Source of the DNA: Corallium rubrum
Lineage: Eukaryota; Cnidaria; Anthozoa; Scleralcyonacea; Coralliidae
Direction: 5' to 3'
Assembly: GCA_964035015.1 (NCBI GenBank)
Contig: OZ036005.1
Location: 15,480,658-15,544,657, forward strand
DNA length: 64,000 bases
Shown here: piece by piece, positions 10,768 through 22,500 of the stretch
How the letters are laid out: every line of letters begins with the position of its first letter
Position numbering within the stretch: position 1 is the first letter of the stretch
Notes under the pieces: generated by a model
The model's database searches: none
Seen by the model: only the letters and a program-made list of their open reading frames with translations
What the model was told of the DNA's origin: nothing
Made by a program: the position numbers and the translations under genes

Positions 10768-11565
10768 ATGTCGTCAAGCTTTTCCGACAATTTGGATAGC
10801 CAACTTGATTCGGATATAAACTTTTTATCCGACTACATAATGGAAGTTGAAGACGATGCAGTTCTGCCTTCCACGGACAGCCCAACACATACCGAAGAAC
10901 AATGGCCAGGTTTGCAACCTTACCAAGACAAACCGATTGCTGATCCTGTTTGGATAGCTCAATACAATGAGCAGAGACGCGCCGAAGAAGAGAGAAGACA
11001 GCTGCTTATGCCTCGCTTAAATGGAACCATCAGCGTGTTAGATTGGTAGGTCAAATTGCGGTGCCCTGCCAAGTCGGCAGTTGGCAACGCTTCATATTAT
11101 GTGTGTGAGTTCGTTCATTTGTTTGTTTGTTTGTTTGTTCGTTTGTTTGTTCGTTCGTTTGTTCCACCGCCTTTCAGTACTGTCTCTGGTTTGTAATGAC
11201 ACTTCTGTTCTGTAAATTAATCTCACGTATTATGCGTCTCGGTCTTACGTATCCGTCATGTGCTTCACAGTCAATATTTTTCCTTTTATAGGTGTAAATG
11301 TGAAAATTGTAAAATCGATCTGTTGGCAAACGAAAAAGAGGCTCAGTGCTGTCAAGAAATCGAAGGCTGTATAGAAGCGTTAAGAACAGAACTTGTCTTG
11401 CAAGAAGTAGGTGCTGTGCCACATTGCATAACGCTTCATCCAGGTTTTGGTTCGGTTTGTTTAGCAACCTGGTCATTGCGTCTGGCTGGGCGCAAATTCC
11501 ATAAAATAGATGGAAAGAAGTATAAAGTGCAAGGCGATGAAAACAGGCAAGCAAACCCTACATAG
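10768..11565 (+). CDS. P2X7-type intracellular (C-terminal) domain protein, two exons
   Basis: The predicted 183-residue protein joins 10768-11045 to 11292-11565. The donor is gtaggt at 11046 and the acceptor is ttttatag at 11291; the split codon restores a tryptophan (D-W-C-K-C). The N-terminal half is acidic and polar (SDNLDSQLDSDINFLSDYI). The second half carries the Cys/His pattern of the cytoplasmic domain of P2X7 receptors: WCKCENC, then QCCQEIEGC, then a segment with HPGFGSVCLATW. In vertebrate P2X7 this region is a cytoplasmic metal- and nucleotide-binding domain after the second membrane helix. Here there is no channel part and no membrane segment. Stand-alone copies of this domain are common in cnidarian and other invertebrate genomes. 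Its function there is not established. The first ATG of the open frame was taken as the start. Confidence 0.78.
11110..11163. repeat. (GTTT)n / (GTTC) microsatellite in the P2X7-like intron
   Basis: Tandem gtttgttt and gttcgttc units lie within the single intron (11046-11291). Confidence 0.9.
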
Positions 11566-11652
11566 AGGCAACCAGACAAAAGCTTTTAGCCATATTTATA
11601 TGTAAATACCACTGGTAAATACCAAGTTCCCAAAATTTATTATCAATCACAC

Positions 11653-11805
11653 AATGAGCATTTACCCCCCCCCATAGAGTTTTTACTTCAAGCTTGCTGT
11701 GATTGGCTGGCTAAGAGATATTGAGGGACAAAAATTGCTCTTAGCCAATCACAGAAAGTGTGAAGTAAACAATCCGGGGGGGGGGGGGGGGGGTAAACGC
11801 TCATT
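11653..11805. mobile_element. ~153-bp MITE with G/C-run terminal repeats
   Basis: The ends aatgagcatttacccccc and ggggggtaaacgctcatt are inverted copies. Subterminal segments also pair (gattggctggctaagag with ctcttagccaatcac). The right end sits at the 5' truncation of LINE-B. Confidence 0.85.
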
Positions 11806-13092
11806 ACATTACAGAACTTACTGAAGTTTCAAAAACAATCTTGTATCAGGACTAAGTTTAAATCGTTTGAGTTTACAGAACTTGTAATGAAGCATTCGTC
11901 CTCTAGTTTACGTATTGTTATTGTTCATCGACCACCGCCGTCTAAGTCTAACAACAGCTCTCTCCCATTGTTCTTCGAGGAATTCCCAAGGCTTTTGGAA
12001 AACCTTGCCATTGCCTCAGGCTCATTGTTATTGGCTGGTGACTTTAATTTTCACGTCGATAACGTTTGTGATTCTGCTGCCTCGCGATGTATTAACCTGC
12101 TAGAGGCATATAACCTCAAGCAGCATATCTCACAACTGACACACAAGAGTGGTCATACACTTGACCTGATTATAACTAGAGATGAGGAGGATGTGGCAAT
12201 AAATTCCACGGTGTTTGACCCTGTTTTTTCTGATCATTTGGCTGTTTGTTGTACGTTATCTATTCCAAAGACGGCCTTTGAAAGAAAGGAAGTTCTCTTT
12301 CGCAAGATCAAGTCGATTGATATGGAACAATCGCGTGAGGATATTAAGAACTCTCCCTTAGTGGATTCTGATGGTGTGAGTGGTGACTTGGATGTTCTTA
12401 CTCGTCAGTATAACATGGTTTTGTCTGAACTATTGGATAAGCATGCACCGTTAAAGAAGCGCATTCTTACCCTACGTCCAGCTGCGCCTTGTATACCGAA
12501 ACGATCAGAGTTGAGAAGCGGAAGCGTTGCAAACTCGAGCGTCGTTGGCAAGCATCTGGACTCACTGTATACATCGTCAACTATACGTTGATCAATTTAA
12601 TCTAGTCAACAAGTGTATTTTTGATGCTAAGATGGGTTACTACTCTGTGCTTATTAAAGAAAATCATTCCAATCCCAAGAGCTTATTTTCGAACTTCGAT
12701 AAAGTGCTTCATCGAAAAGCTGAGAAAAAATTGCCACATTCTCACGATAATGTATCACTTGCCAACGCATTTGCCGACTTCTTTACCGACAAGATTACTG
12801 CTATACGAGAAGAGTTGCAGTTAGAAAAGAACACCGCGGACGATCGTCTTCCTGAGCCTCCTCCCTATTCCGGTGATAAGTTCTGCGAGTTTGAGCCTGT
12901 TACAATCGAAGAACTGCCCAATCTTGTTGGCTCTTCCGGTTTCAAGTCTTGTGCTCTTGATCCAACTCCTGCATCAGTTTCAAAAGGTTGCTTGGACTTG
13001 TTGCTGCCGTTTATCACCAAAGTTGTGAATTTGTCATTGGAATATGGGGTTATGGCTGAGGATATGAAAGAGGCTCTGCTCAAGCCATCACT
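11806..13092 (+). pseudogene. LINE-B: L2/CR1-like element, endonuclease and RT start
   Basis: This is a 5'-truncated copy. The endonuclease part has LLLAGDFNFHVDN (about 12031) and FSDHLAVCC (about 12228). It is followed by a linker and the RT fingers (AEDMKEALLKPS ending at about 13090). A frameshift near 12490-12530 moves the frame. The truncation is at the MITE ending at 11805. The RT continues after the insertion that starts at 13093. Confidence 0.85.
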
Positions 13093-13707
13093 GATGGCGA
13101 GAAATGGTGGACATAGAGAGGCGGAGCTAAAGCCCTATTAAACTAGTACCTATGTCGTGCGGTCGTCACAGTTCTGCGGTTCAGAAGAAAAGAGAACAAC
13201 TAATTTATGCAATGTTGGATGAAATCTTCATTCGATGATCAGAAAATACTGAAGTTTTGCGATTGAAAACCGCAACAACGACAAATACAGGCTAGAAATG
13301 AAGAATATCATCGAAAAGACGGATCTTTATAGTAGCCGAATCAGATCGAAACTTGTACGGAAATAGTATACCTCTGTTTGATTTTCGATAACGTGAGCAG
13401 CAAGGTTTGTACAATTTGCGTATTCGCCATATTGGCTTATGTTAGACTTGTGCTCAAAATAGTATATCAAAAACCGCAAGGGATTTAATATCTGTAGCAT
13501 ATCGCTCATGATATTTATATCGCAGATGTGTTGCACTATACGATTCAGATTGAAACATTTGAAATAATTTAAAAATTGACACTGCTACAACGATTGTTTC
13601 ACTCATCCTCTATGTAAGTCCTATTAATCTTGCAGAACTTTTCTAGTCAAAATTTTTGTAAGTGGGCATGCATTACGCGCATGCGTGACCATTATTTCTC
13701 GCCATGG
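13093..13707. mobile_element. 615-bp insertion with terminal inverted repeats, in LINE-B
   Basis: The left end gatggcgagaaatggtgg and the reverse complement of the right end (ccatggcgagaaataatgg) match over about 14 bases. Removing the insert with one copy of the dinucleotide ct (13091-13092 and 13708-13709) restores KPSLKKASMD in the RT fingers. No ORF of note is inside. The 2-bp target duplication is tentative. Confidence 0.7.
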
Positions 13708-15217
13708 CTTAAAAAGGCATCCATGGATTATGAGATGTTTGGAAATTTTAGACCGGTATCAAATTTGACGTTTCTCTCCAAATCCTGTGAAAAAGTTGTT
13801 GCATTCCAGTTGAATAACCATCTGTGTAACAATAATCTTCATGAACCGTTCCAGAGTGCATATAAGGCAGGCCACAGTACCGAGTCTGTGCTCACGAGAG
13901 TGCAAAATGATATCTTACGTGCTATAGACGATGACAGATGTGTCATTCTGCTGTTGCTCGATCTTTCAGCAGCCTTCGACACCGTTGACCATCAAATACT
14001 TCTGTCGAGACTCTCTAGCTTCGGGATTGAGGGAACGGTGCATGCGTGGTTCAGGTCCTATCTTCGTGATCGAAAGCAATCTGTGGGCATTGAGAATGTG
14101 ACATCTTCTAGCCGTCCGTTAACTTGCGGCGTATCACAGGGGTCTGTTCTTGGACCGATCCTATATCTTATATATACATCCCCTCTAGGCAATATAATGC
14201 GTCGTCATGGTATCTCGTATCATTTGTATGCTGATGATAACCAGATTTACCTGACCTTTAAGTCATCTGTGCTGGGAGATATGGGGCTGTCTCGTGATCG
14301 TGTTGAGGCCTGTGTACGTGATATTGATCGGTGGATGCTGTTTAACAACTTGAAGACGAACAGTGGTAAAACAGAGCTTCTGATCCTGCACTCAAGGCAT
14401 CGCCCACAGCCATCGCTGGAATCCGTCATAGTTGGTCATGCCCCAGTTTCAGCAACTCCATCTGCGCGAAATATTGGAGTTGTGTTTGACAATACAATGA
14501 ATTTTGAGCAGCACATCAGCGATATTTGCAAGTCAGCCTTTTACCACATTAAGAACATTTCTCAAGTTCGAAGATATCTGAGTATTGAATCAACGAAAAC
14601 CCTTGTTCATGCGTTTCTTACCTCACGAATTGACAATTGTAATGCTTTGCTGTATGGATTGCCTATAGCTATTTGATTCAGCGTCTGCAGTATGTGCTCA
14701 ATGCGGCTGCCAGGATTATATTCTTGTGGCACAAAGCCGACCACATTACGCCTTTGCTTATGGACCTGCACTGGCTTCCAGTGGAGCAGCGCATTAATTT
14801 TAAAATTTTAATGTTTACGTACAAGATAGTCAATGGTTTAGCACCATCCTATCTCAGTGATTTGCTGATACCTTACGTTCCAAGGAGGGCTCTTAGATCT
14901 GGAGACAAGCTGCTTCTCTGTCAGCCATCATATCGCCTTAAGTCCTATTGTTTTAGAGCATTTTCGGTTTGTGCACCAGCTCTATGGAACAATCTGCCAA
15001 TTGAAATTAGGCGTAGTCCTACTGTGGATATTTTTAAACAAAAACTCAAGACGCATCTTTTTAGACTTGCGTATTATTAATTTATTAATATTTTTATATT
15101 ATTAGTTACTAGGTTTTTAAGTTGTATATAATTGTATCTATATGTATATTTGTAAAGCGCATTTGGGCATTTTTGGAGAGTGCGCTATACGAAATTGAAA
15201 ATATTATTATTATTATT
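13708..15217 (+). pseudogene. LINE-B: RT palm to 3' end
   Basis: The RT continues with [33 protein letters not shown] (about 13950), [13 protein letters not shown] (about 14128), the catalytic YADDN (about 14227) and the thumb [11 protein letters not shown] frameshift at about 14675 leads to a C-terminal frame ending at 15080 (FKQKLKTHLFRLAYY). The 3' UTR holds the hairpin-like gtaaagcgcatt...gagtgcgctata and ends in (att)n at about 15200-15217. A stem-loop plus a short tandem repeat is the usual 3' signature of L2-type LINEs. This copy is dead because of the shifts and the insertion. Confidence 0.87.
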
Positions 15218-15234
15218 ATTACATTTGTACTAGA

Positions 15235-15870
15235 AATACATTAATGCAACAATCCCTCGCTCGCTTTTATTAAATGCTTTTTTGAAACTCCCACCACCCA
15301 CCCACCCTGATTTAAACTAAGCACTCCTGATATACAACCAATATAAAAACAAACAGATTTTAAAAGAAATGACAATCCTCGAGATAATTATAGAATATAT
15401 GGATAGGATGACTAACTGATTTAATAAAAGTTGAACATATCAAAGCAAAACTTAGATCTGGTTGTAAAAAATATATTGTTTTTATAGGAGGATTCAAAAG
15501 GGATTATTTTTAGCAAGCACTTAAATGGCTTATGGCTTCCCTATGTGGCTATGTATACATGTTTTGCAAAGGCAGAATTAACAGTTAACAGCTAAAAATT
15601 ACATTTATAATAGAGTCTGAGATAAAAACAATTCAGTAGAATCGGATCCCAGAAAGAAGTATTAAACAGACCACGTTTCAGTCGAAAATTTGGAAACAAA
15701 AAAATCGCCATAGCCATTGCAAAGTCAATCAATAACATCAACATAACTACATAAACTTATAAAGGAAGTATTTTAAGTTAGCTTTAGTTAAGCTGACTTA
15801 TGGTTTGGACGAGCAAAGGGAAAGCACGAAAACGTGAAGCTGTATACTGTTGGATAGTTTATTAAAAAGA
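15235..15870 (-). mobile_element. Repeat R1 copy 2
   Basis: This is the reverse complement of about 1160-2015 with scattered differences. For example, cgaaaacgtgaagctgtata matches tatacagcttcacgttttcg, and ggttgtaaaaaatatattg matches its counterpart at about 1752. It lacks the 202-bp nested palindrome of copy 1. Non-coding; class unknown. Confidence 0.8.
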
Positions 15871-16074
15871 ATACACCTTGCAGCTAAAAGCTGAATTACG
15901 TGCAATTTACAAAATTAGTTGATACAATCAAAACTAAATTAGAGAAACATATTAACATGATGGTTGTAATGTAAAGCTATTTACAATTTAGATTAAAAAG
16001 TTCAACAGATGAAGGAATAAAAGTGTTAAAAAATCTGTTAGTATTCGCGGCGTAATTAGCAAAAACTCAGTATT
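15871..16074. other. Unassigned AT-rich spacer
   Basis: No ORF or repeat relation is recognised between R1 copy 2 and the truncated BEL/Pao element. Confidence 0.5.
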
Positions 16075-16081
16075 AGCGACT

Positions 16082-18900
16082 GCGGTGCGTTGAGATTCTT
16101 GTGGTGGCCGGAAGGCAAGTTCGATCGCCCGCCGGAAGAATTCCAGATGATGGTGCATCTATTTGGTGCAGCTTCCTCCCCGAGTTGTGCGAGCTTTGCG
16201 TTAAGAAAGACAGCAAAGGACAATGAGGGAGAATTCGACCCCATTACATCCGAAGCAGTTCAAAGGAACTTCTACGTGGACGACTGTTTGAAGTCAATCG
16301 ACTCAGACGAGAAAGCAATCCGATTGGCGAATCAACTGCGAGAGCTACTGGCGAAAGGTGGTTTCCGGTTAACCAAGTGGGTTTCAAACTCAAGACATGT
16401 CATGAACGCTTTACCGGAATCAGAGAGATCCGCGTCAGTAAAGGACTTGGACTTCTCAGAACCGCATCTAGAAAGAGCACTTGGAGTTCAGTGGAACGTG
16501 ACCTCCGATCATCTTGCATTCAAGATTTCCATCAAGGACAAGCCAGTGACAAGAAGAGGAATACTTTCCGCTGTCAGTTCCATCTATGATCCGTATAGGA
16601 TTCGCCGCACCGTTTATCCTCCAAGCCAAATTGATTCTTCAAGATCTGTGCCGCAAAAGGCTTGGTTGGGATGACAAGATACCAGAAAAAGACCAACAAC
16701 GATGGGAAACTTGGCTAAGCGAATTGCCCAAGCTCGAAGAGCTCGCTATCAACCGTTGTTTTAAGCCAGTAGGTTTTGGCGAGATAACATCGAGTCAACT
16801 TCACCACTTTTCCGACGCCTCACAACAAGGATACGGCGCAGTGACGTATCTAAGGATCGCAGACAACCATGGCAAGGTTCATTGCTCCTTCGTAATGGGA
16901 AAGTCAAGACTCGCACCTCTCAAAGCAGTGACGATACCGAGAATGGAACTATCAGCGGCTGTTGTAGCGACACGACTAGACAAATCTACTCGAGTAGAGT
17001 TGGATCTACTAGTTGACCAGTCATTTTTCTGGACCGACAGCACATGTGTGTTGCGATACATCAACAACGAAGCAACTAGATTCCAAACGTTTGTTGCAAA
17101 CCGAATCGCGACTATACGAGAAGCATCCACGCCGTTGCAGTGGAGATACGTCGATACCCATTCCAACCCAGCCGACGAGGCATCCCGAGGAGCCTCAGCT
17201 GACGCGCTCCATCGTTGGATAAATGGTCCAAGCTTCCTTGCTCAATCAAGCGAAACGTGGCCACAGAAACCTGCCGACCTGTGCGACCTCCCGCACGAAG
17301 AGCTGGAATACAAGAAGGCTAAGGTGTGCGCAACCTCAAACAACCCATCTCCTAACGCCATAACTGATATCTTCAAGCGCATTTCGTCGTGGAGTCGTCT
17401 AAAGAAGACGATCGCGTGGATACTTCGTCTTAAGGCTAACTTACAAAGACTCGCGAAGGAACGCAAGTCAGGAACGAAAACCAATGTGCAACAGTCAACA
17501 AACGCAATCGTACCCATCAGTGTCACTGACATGGACGCCGCTGAAGTCGAAATCCTCAAGCAAGTACAGCAAGAAAGCTTTGAAGAGGAACTGCTCTGTC
17601 TTTTCCAATCCAAACCTATCAAGAAGAAATCCTTAAAGAAGGCTAGCAATGTTTACAAACTCGACCCGACTCTAGACCGTGGTCTTATACGAGTTGGAGG
17701 ACGACTGCAACGAGCACCTCTAGATAAAGAAGCTAAACATCCCGTCATTCTGCCAACAAAGCACCACGTCGTCAACCTAATCATCCGATACTATCACGAA
17801 ATCTCTGGGCATTCTGGACTAGAGTACACTCTGTCCTTAGTCAAGCAAAGGTACTGGATCATCAACGCTAGAACCAACGTACGCAACGTGGTCGACACCT
17901 GCTTCGACTGTAGACGACGACAAGCTCCACTTTTGCAGCAGAAAATGGCAAGTCTCCGAGAAAACAGAATCACGCCTTGCAAGCCACCCTTTACATACGT
18001 TGGAGTGGACTGTTTTGGACCGTTTACAGTCCGCCGTGGAAGGAGCAACGTAAAACGGTACGGTGTGCTGTTTACATGCCTTGTGGTTCGAGCAATCCAT
18101 ATCGAAGTCGCTCACTCTCTGGACACTGAGTCTTTCATCAATGCTCTGAGAAGGTTCGTCGCGAGAAGAGGAAAGCCTGAAGAGGTACGCTCCGACAACG
18201 GAGTAAATTTCGTTAAAGGAGAAAGGGAGCTTCGAGAAGCAGTCGACGCTTGGAACCAGAAAATGATTTACGAGTCCTTGTTACAACGGAACATCAAATG
18301 GATATTCAACCCACCAGCTAGCTCACACCAAGGCGGTGTGTGGGAGAGATGTATTAGGACGGTGAGAAAAGTAATGACGGCGTTAGCAAAAGAACAAGTA
18401 ATGGACGACGAAGGACTCAACACCTTGATGTGCGAAGTGGAGTCCATTGTAAATGGGAGACCCATTACCAAAGTGTCGGATGATCCTCGTGATTTGGAAG
18501 CCCTAACCCCCAACCACCTGCTATTATTGAACCCTGGACCATCTATCCCACCAGGAAAGTTCGTGAAGGAAGACTGCTACGGTCAACGTCGTTGGAGGCA
18601 AGTCCAGTACCTTGCTGACGTGTTCTGGCGCCGTTGGATACGCGAATACCTTCCTTCATTGCAAGAGAGACAAAAGTGGAATACGAAGCGTAGGAACGTC
18701 GAAGTCAACGATGTTGTCTTGGTCTTGGATGAGAAAACTCCAAGAAGTGCCTGGCCGCTTGGCTTATCTTGGAAGTTCACGCCAATCGCAGGGATGGACT
18801 GGTGCGATCTGTCAAGCTGAAGACCAACACTTCCGTGTTGGTACGACCCATCAATAAGATTGTCCTCCTAGAGAAAGCTACGCCAAGTGACGATAAGTAG
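16082..18900 (+). pseudogene. BEL/Pao retrotransposon pol, 5'-truncated (RT-RNase H-integrase)
   Basis: The first readable residues are RT (CGALRFLWWPEG, then VHLFGAASSPS and the catalytic YVDDCL at about 16273). Gag, protease and the RT N-terminus are missing. A shift near 16590-16600 (after SSIYDP) moves to the next frame, GFAAPFILQAK. RNase H follows with HHFSDASQQGYG (about 16802), PRMELSAA and WTDSTCVL (about 17030). Integrase has an HHCC finger (HEISGHSG, CFDCRR) and the triad D (VGVDCFGPF, about 18000), D (RSDNGVNF, about 18189) and E (SHQGGVWERC, about 18321). A second shift near 18765-18790 leads to a C-terminus ending in ATPSDDK at 18900. The family is clear; the copy is inactive. 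Confidence 0.92.
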
Positions 18901-19056
18901 CAAACACTTTAACATTTCAATTAAAACTTACGTACATTTTTTCTTAACTTTAGTAATAGCAATATTTAGTAGCTTAAATTTATTTGCATGTTGTTATGTT
19001 TCAAACATTTTTCTATTAGTGTGTTTGTAAAGGCTTTCTTTAGTAGAGTAGCCTTT

Positions 19057-19068
19057 AAGGGGCCGGAA
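19057..19068 (+). promoter_or_regulatory. Polypurine tract of the BEL/Pao element
   Basis: The string aaggggccggaa lies immediately before the LTR's TG. It is the expected plus-strand primer site. Confidence 0.7.
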
Positions 19069-19720
19069 TGTTAGTTTGAAACGCTTATTTTATTAGCGAT
19101 TATTTGGTTCGTATAAATAGGGCCTTTCATTCTTTAGTATTTCTTTGTTCGCTACGGAAATGCCCTTAGGATAGATCTAAGATTCGTGACATATATGTGT
19201 ACATTGTTAATGTTGTTAGTATAGTCAAGACTGTGTTACAGTATAGACGCGACCAAGTCAGTTAAGGAATTTGATAAGAGTTAAGGATTTACTTCAATCG
19301 CTACCCAATCGATCGCTACTTGGTACAGGTGTAAACCAAAGTAAGTTCATTAATCTTGTATATATAATCGTAAATTTATAGTTAGTATCAGTGATCGTCA
19401 GTATTGCATGCGTAACATTGTTAACATTTAGCTAAGCTAGATCTATTCCACTGTCGTGTTTCAGTTCGAACCTACAGTTATTCTACATTCGTCCAGCTAC
19501 AATCATTCTACAGTTCTACACCCACCGATTATTCTACACTCGACCGTACTTGACCTATTGCTAAATCTACGTTCACATAGAACATTTCGTGACCTACTTC
19601 AGTGTACCCATTGTCAATAAAGTTTAATTGTTTTACTGTTGAGTTCGAAATTATTTGTACCATTTGCTACCCCTGTGACTCGTGGGATTACTCATATCTA
19701 TCGGCGGCCCAGGAGTTACA
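19069..19720 (+). mobile_element. 3' LTR of the BEL/Pao element
   Basis: The ~650-bp segment starts tgttag right after the polypurine tract and ends gttaca. A TATA-like gtataaatag is at 19111-19120 and a polyadenylation signal (aataaa) at 19616-19621. No matching 5' LTR is in the window. The right boundary is supported by SINE-related sequence beginning at once at 19721. Confidence 0.8.
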
Positions 19721-19885
19721 CTGGGGGCCTAATCATCCTTACTTGCAGCCAGGGGCAGAATTGCGAAGGACGCAGATCAACGTGGCCGTGTCGAGGCATA
19801 TCAAAGGCGCTCCAGGCAGCCGCCATACGACACAGTTCAGACCACGGATCACAGCTAAGATGTTATGTGTTGATTTTATTTTAAT
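19721..19885 (-). mobile_element. Partial 5S-derived SINE (3' part)
   Basis: The reverse complement matches the 3' half of the SINE at about 35755-35910, including gatccgtggtctgaactgtg and ctcgacacggccacgttgat. It directly abuts the BEL LTR end. Confidence 0.85.
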
Positions 19886-19924
19886 ACTTTTAATACGATT
19901 TATTTAATTTTTAATACTTTAATT

Positions 19925-20075
19925 AATACGACTGACGGGGGTTGTCTTGCATGTTTCAGATTACATCAGAAAAAGTACAATTTTCTCTGCCGTTATTCTA
20001 TACAATTCTTTCAAATTTACATATGTTTAGAGAATTTCATAGTCTAATTTGTAAGTCCGCATAGACCACTGATCT
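19925..20075 (+). repeat. Repeat R2 unit (dispersed)
   Basis: This matches units in the array at 59.1-60.2 kb (gactgacgggggtt, ttacatcagaaaaagtacaa, gagaatttcatagtctaatt). Non-coding. Confidence 0.8.
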
Positions 20076-20079
20076 ATAT

Positions 20080-20645
20080 ATATAACTGGACTGCTTGCTC
20101 CTATTACCTTTGAGTTGGGAAAAGTGCACTGATGCCAAATAATATACTCATTATACTGGATAGAGCATTGGTGGTCGCTATGAAGTCGGAATAAATTAGT
20201 GGCGGCCATTTCAAGTGGGACCCACTTGGTTTTCATACAGCCATTTTTAAGTTCTCCCATAGCGACAGATACATGTTACAAAAATTTAGCTGGTTTACGT
20301 TAAAAACCCGATCATTTAAAGCGAAAACCAGAGGCGAAAACTATGATTCAGCAATATTGTGGGTCCCACCGGATATGGTGGCCGCGAGATTTTTAGCCTC
20401 ACTTCCGACTTCAATTTTTGCCAGGCGCGAAACAATAGATGCTCTATCCCACCCGATCCGCACGTCGTATCTAATAAACTACTAGACATTATATACACGT
20501 TGTATCCAGTAAGTTACTGGAAATTGTTTAATTGTAAGATGCGCCAATTAACGGATTAAAACTCACTGCGCATCCCACAATCTTTGGCAAGAGAAGGCCC
20601 CAACGCACGAGAAGGCCCCTACCATATATGGTATGGTAGCCAGCG
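20080..20645 (-). repeat. Repeat R3 copy (opposite orientation to 55.47 kb)
   Basis: The reverse complement matches about 55470-55870. Shared parts include taccatatatgg with gaaggcccc, gtaagttactgg, tatccagtataatgagtata, and the aatggcggc-type string. Short ORFs here are incidental. Confidence 0.75.
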
Positions 20646-22500
20646 CCATTTTGTTCCATGGCGTTCATTACAAATGGCGGTGTATTGCGATCATTTTTTT
20701 ATTTGATTAAAAGAATCGTTCTTTCAGAAAATAACACACATAGTAATATATTATCAGGTATGTTATTTGTTTCAATTATCCAAATAAGAAAGTTTTGTTC
20801 TCGTGGTATTTTTTAGGAACATTTGTCTTGGAATTTAATATTAAATATGAGTCGTGAGTGAGATCTCAGATCTTTGTATTTTTTGTCCATGTGTTGAATT
20901 CATGTGTTGGTATTCGCGAAATAGGGCGATGTTAGTCCTAATGTAATATGTTATGAACAAAGAAGAGTATATTTAGTGGGCTAATTTTAGCAGAGATGCT
21001 TCGCCCGACGCCCATTCCCTTAACTGTATGGAGACTGTTATTAGTGGCATGTTTCATACATTTTGCCAGTTTTCTTCGAACAGTTAATAATACATATATG
21101 TTATTTACCGGCTGGGAGGTCCGTATAGAGAAATATTTCCCGGGGTCTCAAAAACTGCCCGAGGCCGCAGGCCGAGGGTTGTTTTTGAGACCGAGGGAAA
21201 TATTTCTCTATACAGACCGACCAAAACGGTAAATAACATATTTATTTTTTTTATTAATCGTATGATTTATAATTTACATAATTAAATAAATTAACATAAT
21301 TTAATTGCGTAATCGGGATGACATTCACGTGATATTCAAAAGTCCAAAGTTTATCGTTCGACAGTAAACAACTGCCGACATGCAGTCTGACAGGGAAGCT
21401 TGGAACGTCTTTTGTGATAAAAAAACAGTCAAAACTTGAAGATCTAGTGCTTTTAAAGTTTAGTTGATAAAGATTCTTCGTCCTTCCTCGTCGCTTGCTC
21501 ATTTTTGGGTGTTCGTTTGGAAAATCGCTTTCAATACTCGGCTGACTGCATGGAAATTGAAAGTGGGTCGTTCGAGTTTGAAGACAAAAATGCTTGTAAG
21601 AAGCCATTTGAAACTTTTCAAAGACATGACATGATACGAGGTTGGCGTGTGGAAAATATTTGACTAAAGGGTAAAGACTTGTAGCGAGTTTTGTTGAGTA
21701 TAGTTGGACAACAGAAGAATGACAGTTTAGTATCAAAAGGTTTCACTGATCAGCTTTTCTGTCCTCTCGTGGTATGTTTTTTTAATATATACTTCTATAT
21801 AGTTTCATTTGGTGATTCAAAATACTGTGTTCACAAGTTTATGTATGTTTTGCCTATTGTTTTAAACTGTTTTCATACGTCGTTGAGCAATAATACTTTA
21901 AAACTTTATAAATGTCGCTGGCTGAAATTTTGCTTTTTCACGGCATTCTCGCTTTCTTTTAATATTCGCTGTTTTCACACGAAGTTATCAAAGCCATTTG
22001 GATAATAAAACTCATTTGTATCCCCGTAGCTCTCTGTCGAATGTATTTTTTCTGTGGCAAGCGAAATAGTTATGAAAATCGATCAATTTTACGGCCTATA
22101 AAACACATTAAAAAAATTATCCCGAGCGGTCCGTACGGGCTCATACGGACCGCTCGTTAACCAATCAGAAAGCAGGATTTGGTAGGATACGGACCGAAAA
22201 AAAATAAAGTTCGATATCTAGACTTGAGTTCACCTAATAGAATAATATAAATTAAAATTATAAAATATTTCAAGAGATTTTTAAGATCACATGCAGCAAT
22301 CTCCAGGTTTGGCTGTCAATCTCCAGGTTTTTTATCATTATATTGTAAAATCTCCAGATTTAGTGTTTGCAGGTCTGTTTACCATTTCTTCATTTAAGTG
22401 AGTGTGTAGTTAGACTATCTAGTATTTTTTTCTAGATAAAAGCATTTACAAAATGTGAAGATTTTTAATAACTTAAACTATTGGGAATCAAACTCATATA
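20646..22500. other. Intergenic, with two palindromic elements
   Basis: I find no gene. A ~149-bp palindrome spans 21095-21243: tatatgttatttaccg at one end, cggtaaataacata at the other, with gagaaatatttccc mirrored within. A short perfect hairpin gagcggtccgtacggg...ggaccgctc lies at 22124-22156. The string ggtccgta is shared, so the two may be related. Confidence 0.6.

Noticed and set aside
11174-11554. 126-residue minus-strand ORF
   Set aside because: It is the antisense shadow of the P2X7-like second exon and intron.
16082-19720. Endogenous retrovirus
   Set aside because: The RT, RNase H and integrase motifs are BEL/Pao type, and no envelope-like frame follows the integrase. It is best called a retrotransposon fragment.
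20273-20559. Short overlapping ORFs
   Set aside because: They fall inside repeat R3, whose other copy does not keep these frames.
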